A stretch of 64,000 nt of DNA from Nocardioides sp. (GTDB taxonomy: Bacteria > Actinomycetota > Actinomycetes > Propionibacteriales > Nocardioidaceae): assembly GCA_002729525.1 (NCBI GenBank), contig PBYI01000009.1, positions 308,355 to 372,354 of the forward strand, given 5' to 3'. Shown in pieces: positions 17,046 to 25,401 of this stretch. The translations under genes and the position numbers were made by a program. The notes below the pieces were generated by a model. It did not search any database. It was not told where the DNA came from and worked only from the letters and a program-made list of their open reading frames with translations. Numbering within the stretch: the stretch's first letter is position 1; the number at the start of each line of letters is the position of its first letter.

Positions 17046-17786
17046 GTGAGGATCGTGGTCGCCCGCTGCCAGATCGACTACGCAGGTCGCCTGACGGCGC
17101 ACCTGCCGATGGCCACCCGTGTGCTGATGATCAAGGCCGACGGGTCGGTGCTCGTGCACTCCGACGGAGGCTCCTACAAGCCGCTGAACTGGATGTCCCC
17201 GCCGTGCACGCTGCGCGAGCAGGTCGCCGACGACGGCTCCCAGGAGTGGACGGTGACGTCGCCGAAGACCGACGACACCCTGCGGATCTCGCTCGCCGAG
17301 GTCCTCAGCGACACCTCCCACGACCTCGGCGTCGACCCGGGTCTGGTCAAGGACGGTGTCGAGAAACACCTGCAGGAGCTGCTCGCCGAGCACCCGGCGA
17401 CGCTCTCCGACGGCCTCACCCTCGTACGCCGGGAGTTCCCGACCGCGATCGGCCCGGTCGACCTGATGTGCCGCGACGAGGGCGGCCTGTCGGTGGCCGT
17501 TGAGATCAAGCGCCGCGGCGAGATCGACGGGACGATACAAGCGCCAGCGAAACACGTCGCTGTTGAGATCAAGCGCAAGGCAAACATCGACGCGGTCGAG
17601 CAGTTGACCAGATATCTGGAGCTCCTGAACCGCGATCCGCTCCTCAAGCCTGTCCGAGGAATCCTTGCCGCCCAGTCCGTCGCTCCCCAAGCTCGCACCC
17701 TGGCCGAGGATCGCGGTATCACTGTCGCCCTCGTCGACTACGACGCGCTTCGTGGACTCGACGACCCGACTGAACGACTCTTCTAG
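17046..17786 (+). CDS. nucS: Mismatch endonuclease NucS with a replaced catalytic C-terminal half
   Basis: A 246-residue NucS/EndoMS-type nuclease that cuts mismatched DNA in actinobacteria lacking MutS/L. Residues 1-~148 are host-like ([15 protein letters not shown] start, PVDLMCRD with Asp139). The first EIK motif (E153, K155) is followed by GEIDG and then, at 17531, by different DNA. This supplies TIQAPAKH, a second VAVEIKRK (E174, K176) and a new C-terminus with QLTRY (Q186, Y190) ending PTERLF. The result is an in-frame fusion with a 21-residue internal duplication between the Asp and the Gln-Tyr motif. Codons after 17531 (AGA, TAT, CGA, CTT) are unlike the host. The original C-terminal half survives at 18248-18457. 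Whether the fusion is active is unclear. Confidence 0.85.
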   Translation: MRIVVARCQIDYAGRLTAHLPMATRVLMIKADGSVLVHSDGGSYKPLNWMSPPCTLREQVADDGSQEWTVTSPKTDDTLRISLAEVLSDTSHDLGVDPGLVKDGVEKHLQELLAEHPATLSDGLTLVRREFPTAIGPVDLMCRDEGGLSVAVEIKRRGEIDGTIQAPAKHVAVEIKRKANIDAVEQLTRYLELLNRDPLLKPVRGILAAQSVAPQARTLAEDRGITVALVDYDALRGLDDPTERLF

Positions 17787-18255
17787 GCTCATCCCATGCA
17801 AGCGCTTCACACCGTCGCGGTGACACGCCCTTGGCACTGGGGCATTGCGATTCTCTCGGACCCCAGCCTTGGAGGCGAGATTCCGGAGGTGGACCCGAAG
17901 GCCCGCGTTTCCGCGAGCTCCAACGGGGTCGTCGTACTTGTTCGGCATGCCCAAGATGTCGAGAGCTTTGAAGACGACTTCGATTGGGCTGAGGCCACGG
18001 TGACGATCCGCCACTGGTCCGCCGCTCCCGAGACCGAAGCGGATCGAACTGTCGTCTTCGAAGGCGTACTTGCAACTCCCACTGGACGGCTGTGGCTCGG
18101 CGACGCCGACGAAGAGGTCGTGATGACCGGGCTGAGCACCGAGACGGCGCTGCGAGTCCTGTCGCCATCCGATGATCTCGACTCCCCCGATCACGTGTGG
18201 GTGGACGTGTGGGAATCCTGATGGCCGAAGCGGCGGTTATCGACTGCATCGACGG
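17531..18255 (+). mobile_element. Cassette inserted in nucS, bounded by ATCGACGG direct repeats
   Basis: The 725-bp segment (or equally 17523-18247) separates host nucS codons from their natural continuation. The same 8 bases, ATCGACGG, occur at 17523-17530 (end of the native 5' part) and 18248-18255 (start of the displaced 3' part). The cassette holds a substitute nucS C-terminus (17531-17786) and one complete small gene (17796-18221). Counted lines inside are about 57-67% G+C against about 73% around it. The two ends share only a short imperfect inverted match (CGATA). No transposase or integrase is present. Confidence 0.65.
17796..18221 (+). CDS. Small acidic protein of unknown function carried by the nucS cassette
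   Basis: I do not recognise a named family. It is a 141-residue protein without signal peptide or membrane helix, acidic (runs such as ESFEDDFDW and GDADEE), Trp-containing and predicted mainly beta. The ending [13 protein letters not shown] and the [12 protein letters not shown] strand loosely recall small immunity-type proteins, but this is impression only. It begins 9 bp after the substituted nucS stop, and its TGA overlaps the ATG of the displaced nucS fragment (TGATG). Lower G+C and atypical codons mark it as acquired together with the new nucS half. Confidence 0.7.
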   Translation: MQALHTVAVTRPWHWGIAILSDPSLGGEIPEVDPKARVSASSNGVVVLVRHAQDVESFEDDFDWAEATVTIRHWSAAPETEADRTVVFEGVLATPTGRLWLGDADEEVVMTGLSTETALRVLSPSDDLDSPDHVWVDVWES

Positions 18256-18457
18256 CGTGCTCCAGCTGGAGCGCTACCTGGAGCTGCTCAACCGCGACCC
18301 GCTGCTCACCGCCAAGGGCCCGGTGCGCGGCATCTTCGCCGCCCAGGAGATCAAGCCCCAGGCACGGGTGCTGGCCACCGACAAGGGCATGACCTGCGCG
18401 CTGGTCGACTACGACGCCCTGCGGGGTCTCGACGACCCCACCGAGCGGCTGTTCTGA
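18221..18457 (+). pseudogene. Displaced original nucS C-terminal fragment
   Basis: From 18248 the sequence encodes [20 protein letters not shown] and continues [20 protein letters not shown] to PTERLF, the normal NucS C-terminus. It lacks the N-terminal domain and the EIK catalytic motif. An ATG at 18221-18223 overlaps the preceding stop and could allow a 78-residue product whose first nine residues are not NucS. It has high host-like G+C. Two likely substitutions against typical NucS (GVLQLER instead of GVEQLTR) suggest drift. It is best read as the remnant cut off by the cassette. Confidence 0.8.
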
Positions 18458-18518
18458 GGAACGACGCCCGCTGTCCACAACCCGTCCCGCTCCCCTGGCG
18501 GGTCATCGTGCACGGACC

Positions 18519-18524
18519 TACCGT
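18519..18524 (+). promoter_or_regulatory. -10 element of the coiled-coil repeat gene
   Basis: TACCGT is followed by 6 nt (GAGGAC) and the ATG at 18531. The GAGGA could serve as a ribosome-binding site only if transcription starts further upstream. Confidence 0.4.
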
Positions 18525-18530
18525 GAGGAC

Positions 18531-18914
18531 ATGACCAGCGATCAGGACCTCACCCGACGCGTACGACGGCTCGAGAACGACCGCGACGCGATCTACGAGC
18601 TCCTGACCGACATGGGGACGGTCCTGGAGGACCACACTCGACGGCTCGACGGCATCGACGGCCGCCTCGACGGCATCGACGGCCGCCTCGACCGGATGGA
18701 CGTCCGCCTCGACGGCATCGACCGACGCCTCGACGGCATCGACCGACGCCTCGACCGGATGGACGTCCGCCTCGACCGGATGGACGTCCGCCTCGACGGC
18801 ATCGACCGACGCCTCGACGGCATCGACGGCCGGCTCGACGGGATCGACGGTTCGCTCTCCCAGATCACCACCTCGCTCACCGAGGTCCTGCGCCGACTCC
18901 CCGACGCCTCCTGA
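18531..18914 (+). CDS. Heptad-repeat coiled-coil protein
   Basis: A 127-residue soluble protein. After an N-terminal helix (LTRRVRRLENDRDAIYELL) residues ~38-105 consist of about ten near-identical 7-residue units, RLDGID followed by G, R or V, with RLDRMD variants. The C-terminus is a short helix (LTEVLRRLPDAS). The pattern, with Leu and Ile/Met at a and d positions, predicts a long parallel coiled coil like those in SlyX- or tail-fibre-type trimers. Function is unknown. The DNA is a 21-bp tandem repeat, so length variation between strains is expected. Confidence 0.75.
   Translation: MTSDQDLTRRVRRLENDRDAIYELLTDMGTVLEDHTRRLDGIDGRLDGIDGRLDRMDVRLDGIDRRLDGIDRRLDRMDVRLDRMDVRLDGIDRRLDGIDGRLDGIDGSLSQITTSLTEVLRRLPDAS
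18645..18855 (+). repeat. 21-bp coding tandem repeat
   Basis: About ten copies of a 21-bp unit with core CGCCTCGACGGCATCGAC encode the RLDGIDx heptads. Two unit types (GGCATCGAC and CGGATGGAC) alternate in blocks, suggesting duplication of multi-unit segments. Confidence 0.85.
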
Positions 18915-18944
18915 CCGCCTCCCGAGCGGGTGCAGCGCCCGGCC

Positions 18945-18950
18945 TACCCT
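18945..18950 (+). promoter_or_regulatory. -10 element of the DUF952 gene (leaderless)
   Basis: TACCCT lies 7 nt before the GTG at 18958, with no ribosome-binding site. Confidence 0.5.
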
Positions 18951-18957
18951 TCGCCGG

Positions 18958-19512
18958 GTGAGGATCATGCACCTCGCCCTCCGGGCGGACTGGGAGACGG
19001 GCCGCGACGTCGGCGCCTACACGATCTCCACCCGAGGGCGCACGCTGGCCGAGGAGGGTTTCGTCCACTGCAGCCGCGGCGACCAGTGGCAAGGGGTGCG
19101 GGAGCGGTTCTACGCCGACGTCACCGAGCCGATGGTGCTGCTCGTGGTCGACACCGACCGCCTGGGGGTCCCGGTCGTCGACGAGGCACCGCCCGGCGCG
19201 CCCGCCGGTTCCGAGACCTTCCCGCACGTCTACGGCCCCATCCCGGCCGACGCGGTCGTGCAGGTCCTGCCGCTGGACCCCGACGGTCGGGTGGCCGAGC
19301 AGCAGTCCTTCACCCAGCTGTTCCTGCGCGAGGTCGCGGTCCGGGTCGTCGTGACCACCGCGGTCCTGCTGGCCGCCGTCGTCGGCACGCTCGTCGGGCT
19401 CACCGGCGAGGCCGACTGGGCACCCCTCGCCGGCCTCGTGATCGGCGCGGCCCTCGGTGTGGCCGGGGTGCTCGTGGTCCGCTCGGTTCGGCGACGTAGG
19501 TTCGGGGCGTGA
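18958..19512 (+). CDS. DUF952 domain protein with two C-terminal membrane helices
   Basis: A 184-residue protein. Residues 1-~110 match the DUF952 pattern: HLALRADWE, GAYTISTRG, EEGFVHCSRGDQW, LLVVDTDRLGVPVV and FPHVYGPIPADAVV. The C-terminal third adds two hydrophobic helices (VVVTTAVLLAAVVGTLVGL and LAGLVIGAALGVAGVLVV) and a basic RRRRF tail, not part of normal DUF952 proteins. The start is a GTG placed 7 nt after TACCCT. The stop overlaps the following lipoprotein start (GTGA), indicating co-translation. Function is unknown. Confidence 0.8.
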   Translation: MRIMHLALRADWETGRDVGAYTISTRGRTLAEEGFVHCSRGDQWQGVRERFYADVTEPMVLLVVDTDRLGVPVVDEAPPGAPAGSETFPHVYGPIPADAVVQVLPLDPDGRVAEQQSFTQLFLREVAVRVVVTTAVLLAAVVGTLVGLTGEADWAPLAGLVIGAALGVAGVLVVRSVRRRRFGA

Positions 19513-19817
19513 CCGTCCGCCGCCCACTCCTCGCCCTCGGGGCGGCCGTCCTCGCCGTAGGAGTGCTCACCGGGTGCGGGGGCGACGACGCGATGTCGTC
19601 GACGACGTGCGGCGAGCTCACCGCGATCAGCGTCGACGAGCGGGTCGCACTCCTCACCGAGATCGCCGAGCAGGCCCGCGACGACGGCGTCGAGGAGGTC
19701 TCGCAGTTCCTCGACGCCTCCGACGACGACCAGCGCACCGTGGCGGAGGCCGCGCCCGACGCCCTGTGTGCCGACGTCGACGACGACACGACCCTCGCTG
19801 ACCTCGAGCCCTTCTAG
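19509..19817 (+). CDS. Small lipoprotein, possible HdeA-like fold
   Basis: A 102-residue precursor with a signal peptide and lipobox LTGC (Cys23), so it is anchored outside the membrane. The mature part is acidic, with TCGELTAISVDERVALL near the start and ALCADVDDDTTLADLEPF at the end. The two conserved cysteines could form a disulfide. The same TCGE...C...LADxEP pattern occurs in the lipoprotein at 21717-22109, so the two are paralogues. The spacing recalls HdeA-type proteins, but that assignment is inference. It overlaps the DUF952 gene by 4 bp. Confidence 0.75.
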   Translation: MTVRRPLLALGAAVLAVGVLTGCGGDDAMSSTTCGELTAISVDERVALLTEIAEQARDDGVEEVSQFLDASDDDQRTVAEAAPDALCADVDDDTTLADLEPF

Positions 19818-19830
19818 CCGTCGAGCCGCT

Positions 19831-20760
19831 TCAGTCGTCGAGCACCTCGGCCGCGAGCGACGCGACCTCGTCGGCACAACCCCACGAGACCGTCACACCG
19901 GCGCCGCCGTGCCCGTAGCAGTGCACGACCCGCCCGCGCCGCTCCACGCGCACCGAGGGCCGCGCCGGCCGTAGCCCGACCTTGTGCCGCAGCACCCGCG
20001 CACCGGCCAGTGCCGGCTCCAGCTCCGCCGTACGCCGCAGGATGCTCGCCGCGGTCTCCTCGACCGGCGTGCGGCTCCAGTCGCCCTCGTCGGCGGTCCC
20101 ACCGAGCACGATGTCGCGCGAGCGCGGGACGACGTACGTCGGCAGTGGTCCGTCGTCGGCGACCCACCACCGCTCCAGGCCGACCTGCTCCACGACCACG
20201 ACCTGCCCCCGCACCGGGTGCACCTCCGGGTCCGACGCCAGGTGCCGCGACCCGATCCCGGTGGCGTTGACGACCACGTCGCCGCCCGGCGGCAGCGCGG
20301 AGAGGTTCATCCGGGTGATCGTCCCGCCCAGCGACTCCACCCGGGCGGCCAGCCACGGCAGGTAGCGCGGCATCTCGACGACCGGCGAGACGAACGACCA
20401 GGCGTCGGCGTACCCCCGCGGCGGCTCGACGCGGCGCAGGTCGGGCACCGCCGACGCCCACCACGGGTCGGGCGAGACCCGCGGGAGCACCTCGGTGCCG
20501 TCGCGGAGCACCACGCCCGCACGCTCGCCGTCCGCTCCTGCGGCGATCTCCTCGAGCACGGCGCGGGTTCGCGACCCCCAGGCGGCGACCTTGTCGTGCG
20601 GCGCCGCGCGGTAGGGGTACCAGAAGGCTGCGGCGACCGCCGACGTCGTCTCCAGCGGGAGGTCCCGTGCGACGACGTCGACCCGGCGCCCGGCCTCGAG
20701 GAGCCGGACGGCGCACGACAGCCCGACGACCCCGGCTCCGACCACCACGACGCGGCTCAT
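19831..20760 (-). CDS. D-amino-acid oxidase family FAD protein
   Basis: A 309-residue flavoprotein of the DAO family. The dinucleotide-binding motif VVVVGAGVVGLSCAVRLLEAG is at the N-terminus. Downstream are AAFWYPYRAAP, VVNATGIGSRHLA and the C-terminal YGHGGAGVTVSWGCADEVA loop that contacts FAD, all typical of D-amino-acid or D-aspartate oxidases. It oxidatively deaminates D-amino acids to keto acids, ammonia and hydrogen peroxide. It is convergent with the small lipoprotein (13 bp between stops) and lies directly downstream of ferritin on the same strand. Confidence 0.87.
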   Translation of the reverse strand: MSRVVVVGAGVVGLSCAVRLLEAGRRVDVVARDLPLETTSAVAAAFWYPYRAAPHDKVAAWGSRTRAVLEEIAAGADGERAGVVLRDGTEVLPRVSPDPWWASAVPDLRRVEPPRGYADAWSFVSPVVEMPRYLPWLAARVESLGGTITRMNLSALPPGGDVVVNATGIGSRHLASDPEVHPVRGQVVVVEQVGLERWWVADDGPLPTYVVPRSRDIVLGGTADEGDWSRTPVEETAASILRRTAELEPALAGARVLRHKVGLRPARPSVRVERRGRVVHCYGHGGAGVTVSWGCADEVASLAAEVLDD

Positions 20761-20773
20761 GCCGCGCAGTCTG

Positions 20774-21304
20774 TCAGCCGGCGGCGCCCGCGGCCCGCGG
20801 GGCTGTGGGGTCCTCGCCGCCGGCGTCGGACTCGCGCGCGATCCAGTCCTCGATGTCGTCGATGTCGTCAGCGTTGCGCGTGACGACCGCGAGCAGGTCG
20901 GACATGCTCGACACCTCCTCCACCTGCTCCTTCACGAACCAGTGCAGGAACTGCTCCGAGGCGAAGTCGAGCTCCTCTCGCGCGACCCGCACGAGGTCGT
21001 TGATCTGCGCGGTGACCCGCTTCTCCTGGTCGAGCGCGAGCTGGACGGGCGCGACCACGCCATCGAACCGGCTGACCGGCGCCTCGGTGCCGGGCACCAC
21101 GACCTCGGCGTCGGTGTCGAGGAGGTACTGCACCATCATCATCGCGTGCTCGCGCTCCTCGAGCGCCTGCCGGTAGAAGTACGCCGCCATCTGCGGCATC
21201 GTCAGCGCGTCGTAGTGCACGGCAACGGCGAGGTACTGGTGGTGGGCGGCCAGCTCGTGCCCGATCTGGGCGTTGAGCTGGGCGACGAAACGGTCGGCGG
21301 GCAC
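20774..21304 (-). CDS. Ferritin
   Basis: A 176-residue non-haem ferritin. The four-helix bundle carries ferroxidase ligands in GHELAAHHQYLAVAVHYD, EEREHAMMMVQYLL and EEVSSMSDLL, with WFVKEQVEE in helix D. An acidic and Pro/Ala-rich tail follows. It stores iron as ferric mineral and protects against iron-driven oxidative damage. The start is a GTG with AGGAG 7 nt upstream. It follows a small Cys-rich gene, and an IdeR/DtxR-like box lies at 21644-21662, which suggests iron-dependent control of both genes. Confidence 0.92.
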   Translation of the reverse strand: MPADRFVAQLNAQIGHELAAHHQYLAVAVHYDALTMPQMAAYFYRQALEEREHAMMMVQYLLDTDAEVVVPGTEAPVSRFDGVVAPVQLALDQEKRVTAQINDLVRVAREELDFASEQFLHWFVKEQVEEVSSMSDLLAVVTRNADDIDDIEDWIARESDAGGEDPTAPRAAGAAG

Positions 21305-21413
21305 GGTGACTCCTGGTGGGATCGGGCAGTACGTCGGCAGCGGTGGTCACAGGGGGCGGGCGGTCGCGACGCCGTTGCGAGCACGAGCGCTGGCAGGCGC
21401 CCGACCGTGGCGT

Positions 21414-21623
21414 TCAGGCAGCGAGGTCCTTCTTGCGCACCTTCGAGCCGTCGAGGTGCACCAACCGACGCCGCTTGACGGTGTAGCCGTCGGGCAGCGT
21501 GCCCTCCTTGAGCATCCGCAGCGGGCAGCGCTTGCACTTGTCGCGAGACACGCAGCACTCCACCTTCGGGAGGCTCTTGCGCGCCTTCTTGTCCGCCTTC
21601 GAGCGGGACTTCCCCTTGCCCAT
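21414..21623 (-). CDS. Small Lys-rich CxxC protein next to ferritin
   Basis: A 69-residue, very basic protein (MGKGKSRSKADKKARK start) with a four-cysteine core, ECCVSRDKCKRCPL. This pattern is widespread as a hypothetical protein in actinobacteria and suits a metal site or small Fe-S cluster. The C-terminus contains RRRLVHLDGSKVRKKDL. It is transcribed towards ferritin (110 bp gap), and its ATG is 21 bp from the iron box at 21644-21662. A role in iron handling is inferred from context only. Confidence 0.75.
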   Translation of the reverse strand: MGKGKSRSKADKKARKSLPKVECCVSRDKCKRCPLRMLKEGTLPDGYTVKRRRLVHLDGSKVRKKDLAA

Positions 21624-21643
21624 GCCGCGATCGTAGCAGTCAG

Positions 21644-21662
21644 TTAGGTGAGGCTAAGTTGA
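21644..21662. promoter_or_regulatory. IdeR/DtxR-type iron box
   Basis: TTAGGTGAGGCTAAGTTGA matches the IdeR/DmdR consensus TTAGGTTAGGCTAACCTAA at 15 of 19 positions. It sits between the divergently transcribed Cys-rich protein/ferritin genes and the HdeA-like lipoprotein, 21-39 bp from the former start and 55-73 bp from the latter. Confidence 0.7.
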
Positions 21663-21716
21663 CCTGGGCTGATCGAGCAGGTTTCCCGACCACACCACGC
21701 GGACACAGTGCGGGGC

Positions 21717-22109
21717 ATGACGACCTCCGCCCTCCCCCGGCGCACCCGCACCCGACAGACCACGCGCATCGCCCTGACGCTCGGCTCCGCCGTGCTCCTC
21801 GGCACCACGCTGACCGCCTGCGGCGGCAGCACCGACATCGACGAGATCACCTGCGGTGAGTTCACCGACCTCTCCGCGGGCGACCAGGAGGACCTGGTCC
21901 GCGATTCCGCCGAGAACGAGGAGGACTTCGAGGGTCTCAGCGAGGAGGAGCGCGAGCAGACCATCGGCTTCGTCGTGGACCTCGGCAACGCCGCGTGCGA
22001 GGGCCAGGACCCCGACACCAAGCTCGCCGACGTCGAGCCCGACCCCGAGGACCTCGCCGACCTCGAGCTGCCCGGCCTGGACGACCTGCCCAGCGACCTG
22101 CCCAGCTGA
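21717..22109 (+). CDS. Small lipoprotein, paralogue of 19509-19817
   Basis: A 130-residue precursor with a basic N-terminus (RRTRTRQTTRIAL), a hydrophobic core and lipobox LTAC (Cys32). The mature protein has TCGEFTDLSAGDQEDLV and AACEGQDPDTKLADVEP, the same two-cysteine pattern as the lipoprotein at 19509. An extra acidic, Asp/Leu/Pro-rich tail follows. The pattern loosely fits HdeA-like folds. The ATG at 21717 is preferred to the GTG at 21708. An iron box lies upstream, so expression may depend on iron. Confidence 0.76.
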   Translation: MTTSALPRRTRTRQTTRIALTLGSAVLLGTTLTACGGSTDIDEITCGEFTDLSAGDQEDLVRDSAENEEDFEGLSEEEREQTIGFVVDLGNAACEGQDPDTKLADVEPDPEDLADLELPGLDDLPSDLPS

Positions 22110-22121
22110 CCCGGCACGGCA

Positions 22122-22163
22122 CGAGACGGCCCGCCCGGGGAGCTCTCTGGGCGGGCCGTCTCG
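22122..22163. terminator. Bidirectional hairpin between convergent genes
   Basis: Perfect 15-bp arms, CGAGACGGCCCGCCC (22122-22136) and its complement (22149-22163), with a 12-nt loop. It lies 12 bp after the lipoprotein stop and 39 bp before the mutase stop, the expected place for a shared terminator. Confidence 0.85.
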
Positions 22164-22201
22164 CGTGGATGTGGTCAGGAGGCGCCGTACGACGGCGGCG
22201 C

Positions 22202-24268
<2,067 letters not shown>

Positions 24269-24274
24269 GGGGAG

Positions 24275-24280
24275 AGGGTA
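24275..24280 (-). promoter_or_regulatory. -10 element of ecm (leaderless)
   Basis: On the minus strand TACCCT is followed by CTCCCC and the ATG, giving a 6-nt spacing typical of leaderless genes here. Confidence 0.5.
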
Positions 24281-24285
24281 GAGCG

Positions 24286-24307
24286 CCGGTTACGCGTTGG
24301 TAACCGG
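24286..24307. promoter_or_regulatory. Perfect palindromic operator before ecm
   Basis: CCGGTTAC (24286-24293) and GTAACCGG (24300-24307) are perfect inverted repeats around GCGTTG. The core is TTAC-N6-GTAA, as in the sites before ccrA and the 3-hydroxyacyl-CoA dehydrogenase. It lies between the likely -35 and -10 positions, so a bound protein would block transcription. Confidence 0.65.
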
Positions 24308-24362
24308 TTCCCGGTGTGCGACATCCGTCACACCGCCGCCGGGCCGCGTGCCGCAGCGGGTC

Positions 24363-24683
24363 TCAGGCGAGGTCGGCGAGCGGCGACCGGGGCGCCTCGA
24401 CACGCACGGCGCGGGCCAGCCGGGACACGTGCAGCAGCCGTCGTACGCCGGGAGCCGGGTCGCGCAGGACGACCTGGCGACCCCGGTGCTCGGCGTACCT
24501 GGTCGCGGCCGCGAGCACCCGGAGCCCGGTGAGATCGACGGCGTCCACCTCGGCGAGGTCGACGACCACGCGGTCGTGCACCGCCATCAGGGCGTAGAGC
24601 TCGTCGCGCACCCGACGCGTCGAGCGCACGTCGAGGTACCCCTGCACCGCGAGCACGCCGAAGGCGCACGGCTGCTGCGGCAT
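24363..24683 (-). CDS. STAS domain protein (anti-anti-sigma-like)
   Basis: A 106-residue STAS domain protein. GVLAVQGYLDVRSTRRVRDEL, VVVDLAEVDAVDLTGLRVLAAA and the closing RLLHVSRLARAVRV fit the SpoIIAA/RsbV fold. The usual DSSG phosphorylation motif is DLTG, so the phosphoacceptor would be Thr rather than Ser. Such proteins bind anti-sigma kinases and release a sigma factor. No partner gene is nearby. The ATG at 24683 follows GGGAG; the gap to the upstream membrane-protein stop is 49 bp. Confidence 0.82.
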   Translation of the reverse strand: MPQQPCAFGVLAVQGYLDVRSTRRVRDELYALMAVHDRVVVDLAEVDAVDLTGLRVLAAATRYAEHRGRQVVLRDPAPGVRRLLHVSRLARAVRVEAPRSPLADLA

Positions 24684-24732
24684 GGTGGCTCCCGAGGACT
24701 GGTGCGAACGCTTCACACAGGTACTGACGCGT

Positions 24733-25383
24733 TCAGCGTCTCCGAGGTTGCACGTCGTCGGCAACGAATTTCACCGGTCCTGACACGTCCCGAACGAACC
24801 CGGACGCCGCGAGCCCGCTGCCGACGCCGAGCAGCGCCATGCCGAGCACGCCCCAGGGGGCGAAGATGTGGAACCAGTGCACGAGGGCGGCCCCCACCAC
24901 CACGAGCAGCACCGGCCACGCGCGGACCCCGCGCCGAACCACCTGGTCGATCGCGAGCACCACGACGCACACCAGCAGCGACCAGGAGCCGACCTTCCCC
25001 AGCGGGGTCCCGATGGTGAACATCCGGCTCACCGCCTCCGGGCGGGGCACGCCCGGCCCGAGCTCGTGCGTGACCCAGCCCGCACCGACGCCGCTGATGA
25101 CGTCCAGCGCGGTGTAGAACGTGGCGTAGCCGTACGCCGTCAGTCGCACGACCCAGGCCACCACGTCACGCCGGCCGCGCACCAGCCACCAGGGGGCGGC
25201 GGCCACGAGCGGGAACACCAGGACGCCTGGCACGTGCAGCGCGAACCAGCGGTACGACGTGTCGTAGGTGAGGTGGTCCGGGTGAAGGAGCCCGGCGGCG
25301 CCCAGCGCCAGCGCGGGGAGCGCCAGCAGCACCGGGACGACTCGGGCGGGCAGCACGGACGGGGCGGACTCGGGGGTGGTCAC
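24733..25383 (-). CDS. Hypothetical multi-pass membrane protein
   Basis: A 216-residue protein with about six hydrophobic segments (VVPVLLALPALALGAAGLL, VPGVLVFPLVAAAPWWL, YGYATFYTALDVISGVGAG, SWSLLVCVVVLAIDQVV, AWPVLLVVVGAALVHWF, WGVLGMALLGVGSGLAASG). I do not recognise a family. A histidine-containing loop (HPDHLTYDTSYRWFALH) follows helix 1, and helix 5 ends in HWFHIF. The GTG start at 25381-25383 is 18 bp from the divergent adenosyltransferase gene. Function is unknown. Confidence 0.7.
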   Translation of the reverse strand: MTTPESAPSVLPARVVPVLLALPALALGAAGLLHPDHLTYDTSYRWFALHVPGVLVFPLVAAAPWWLVRGRRDVVAWVVRLTAYGYATFYTALDVISGVGAGWVTHELGPGVPRPEAVSRMFTIGTPLGKVGSWSLLVCVVVLAIDQVVRRGVRAWPVLLVVVGAALVHWFHIFAPWGVLGMALLGVGSGLAASGFVRDVSGPVKFVADDVQPRRR

Positions 25384-25389
25384 GCTCGC

Positions 25390-25395
25390 TACCCT
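25390..25395 (+). promoter_or_regulatory. -10 element of the adenosyltransferase gene (leaderless)
   Basis: TACCCT followed by six C residues and the ATG at 25402, with no ribosome-binding site. Confidence 0.5.
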
Positions 25396-25401
25396 CCCCC
25401 C

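Noticed and set aside
14969..17503. 844-codon plus-strand open frame antisense to the symporter
   Set aside because: Asp/Arg/Gly-rich composition and no family features; the opposite strand encodes a clear AGCS transporter.
18645..18855. CRISPR array
   Set aside because: The 21-bp repeats are contiguous, in frame and have no spacers; they encode heptads.
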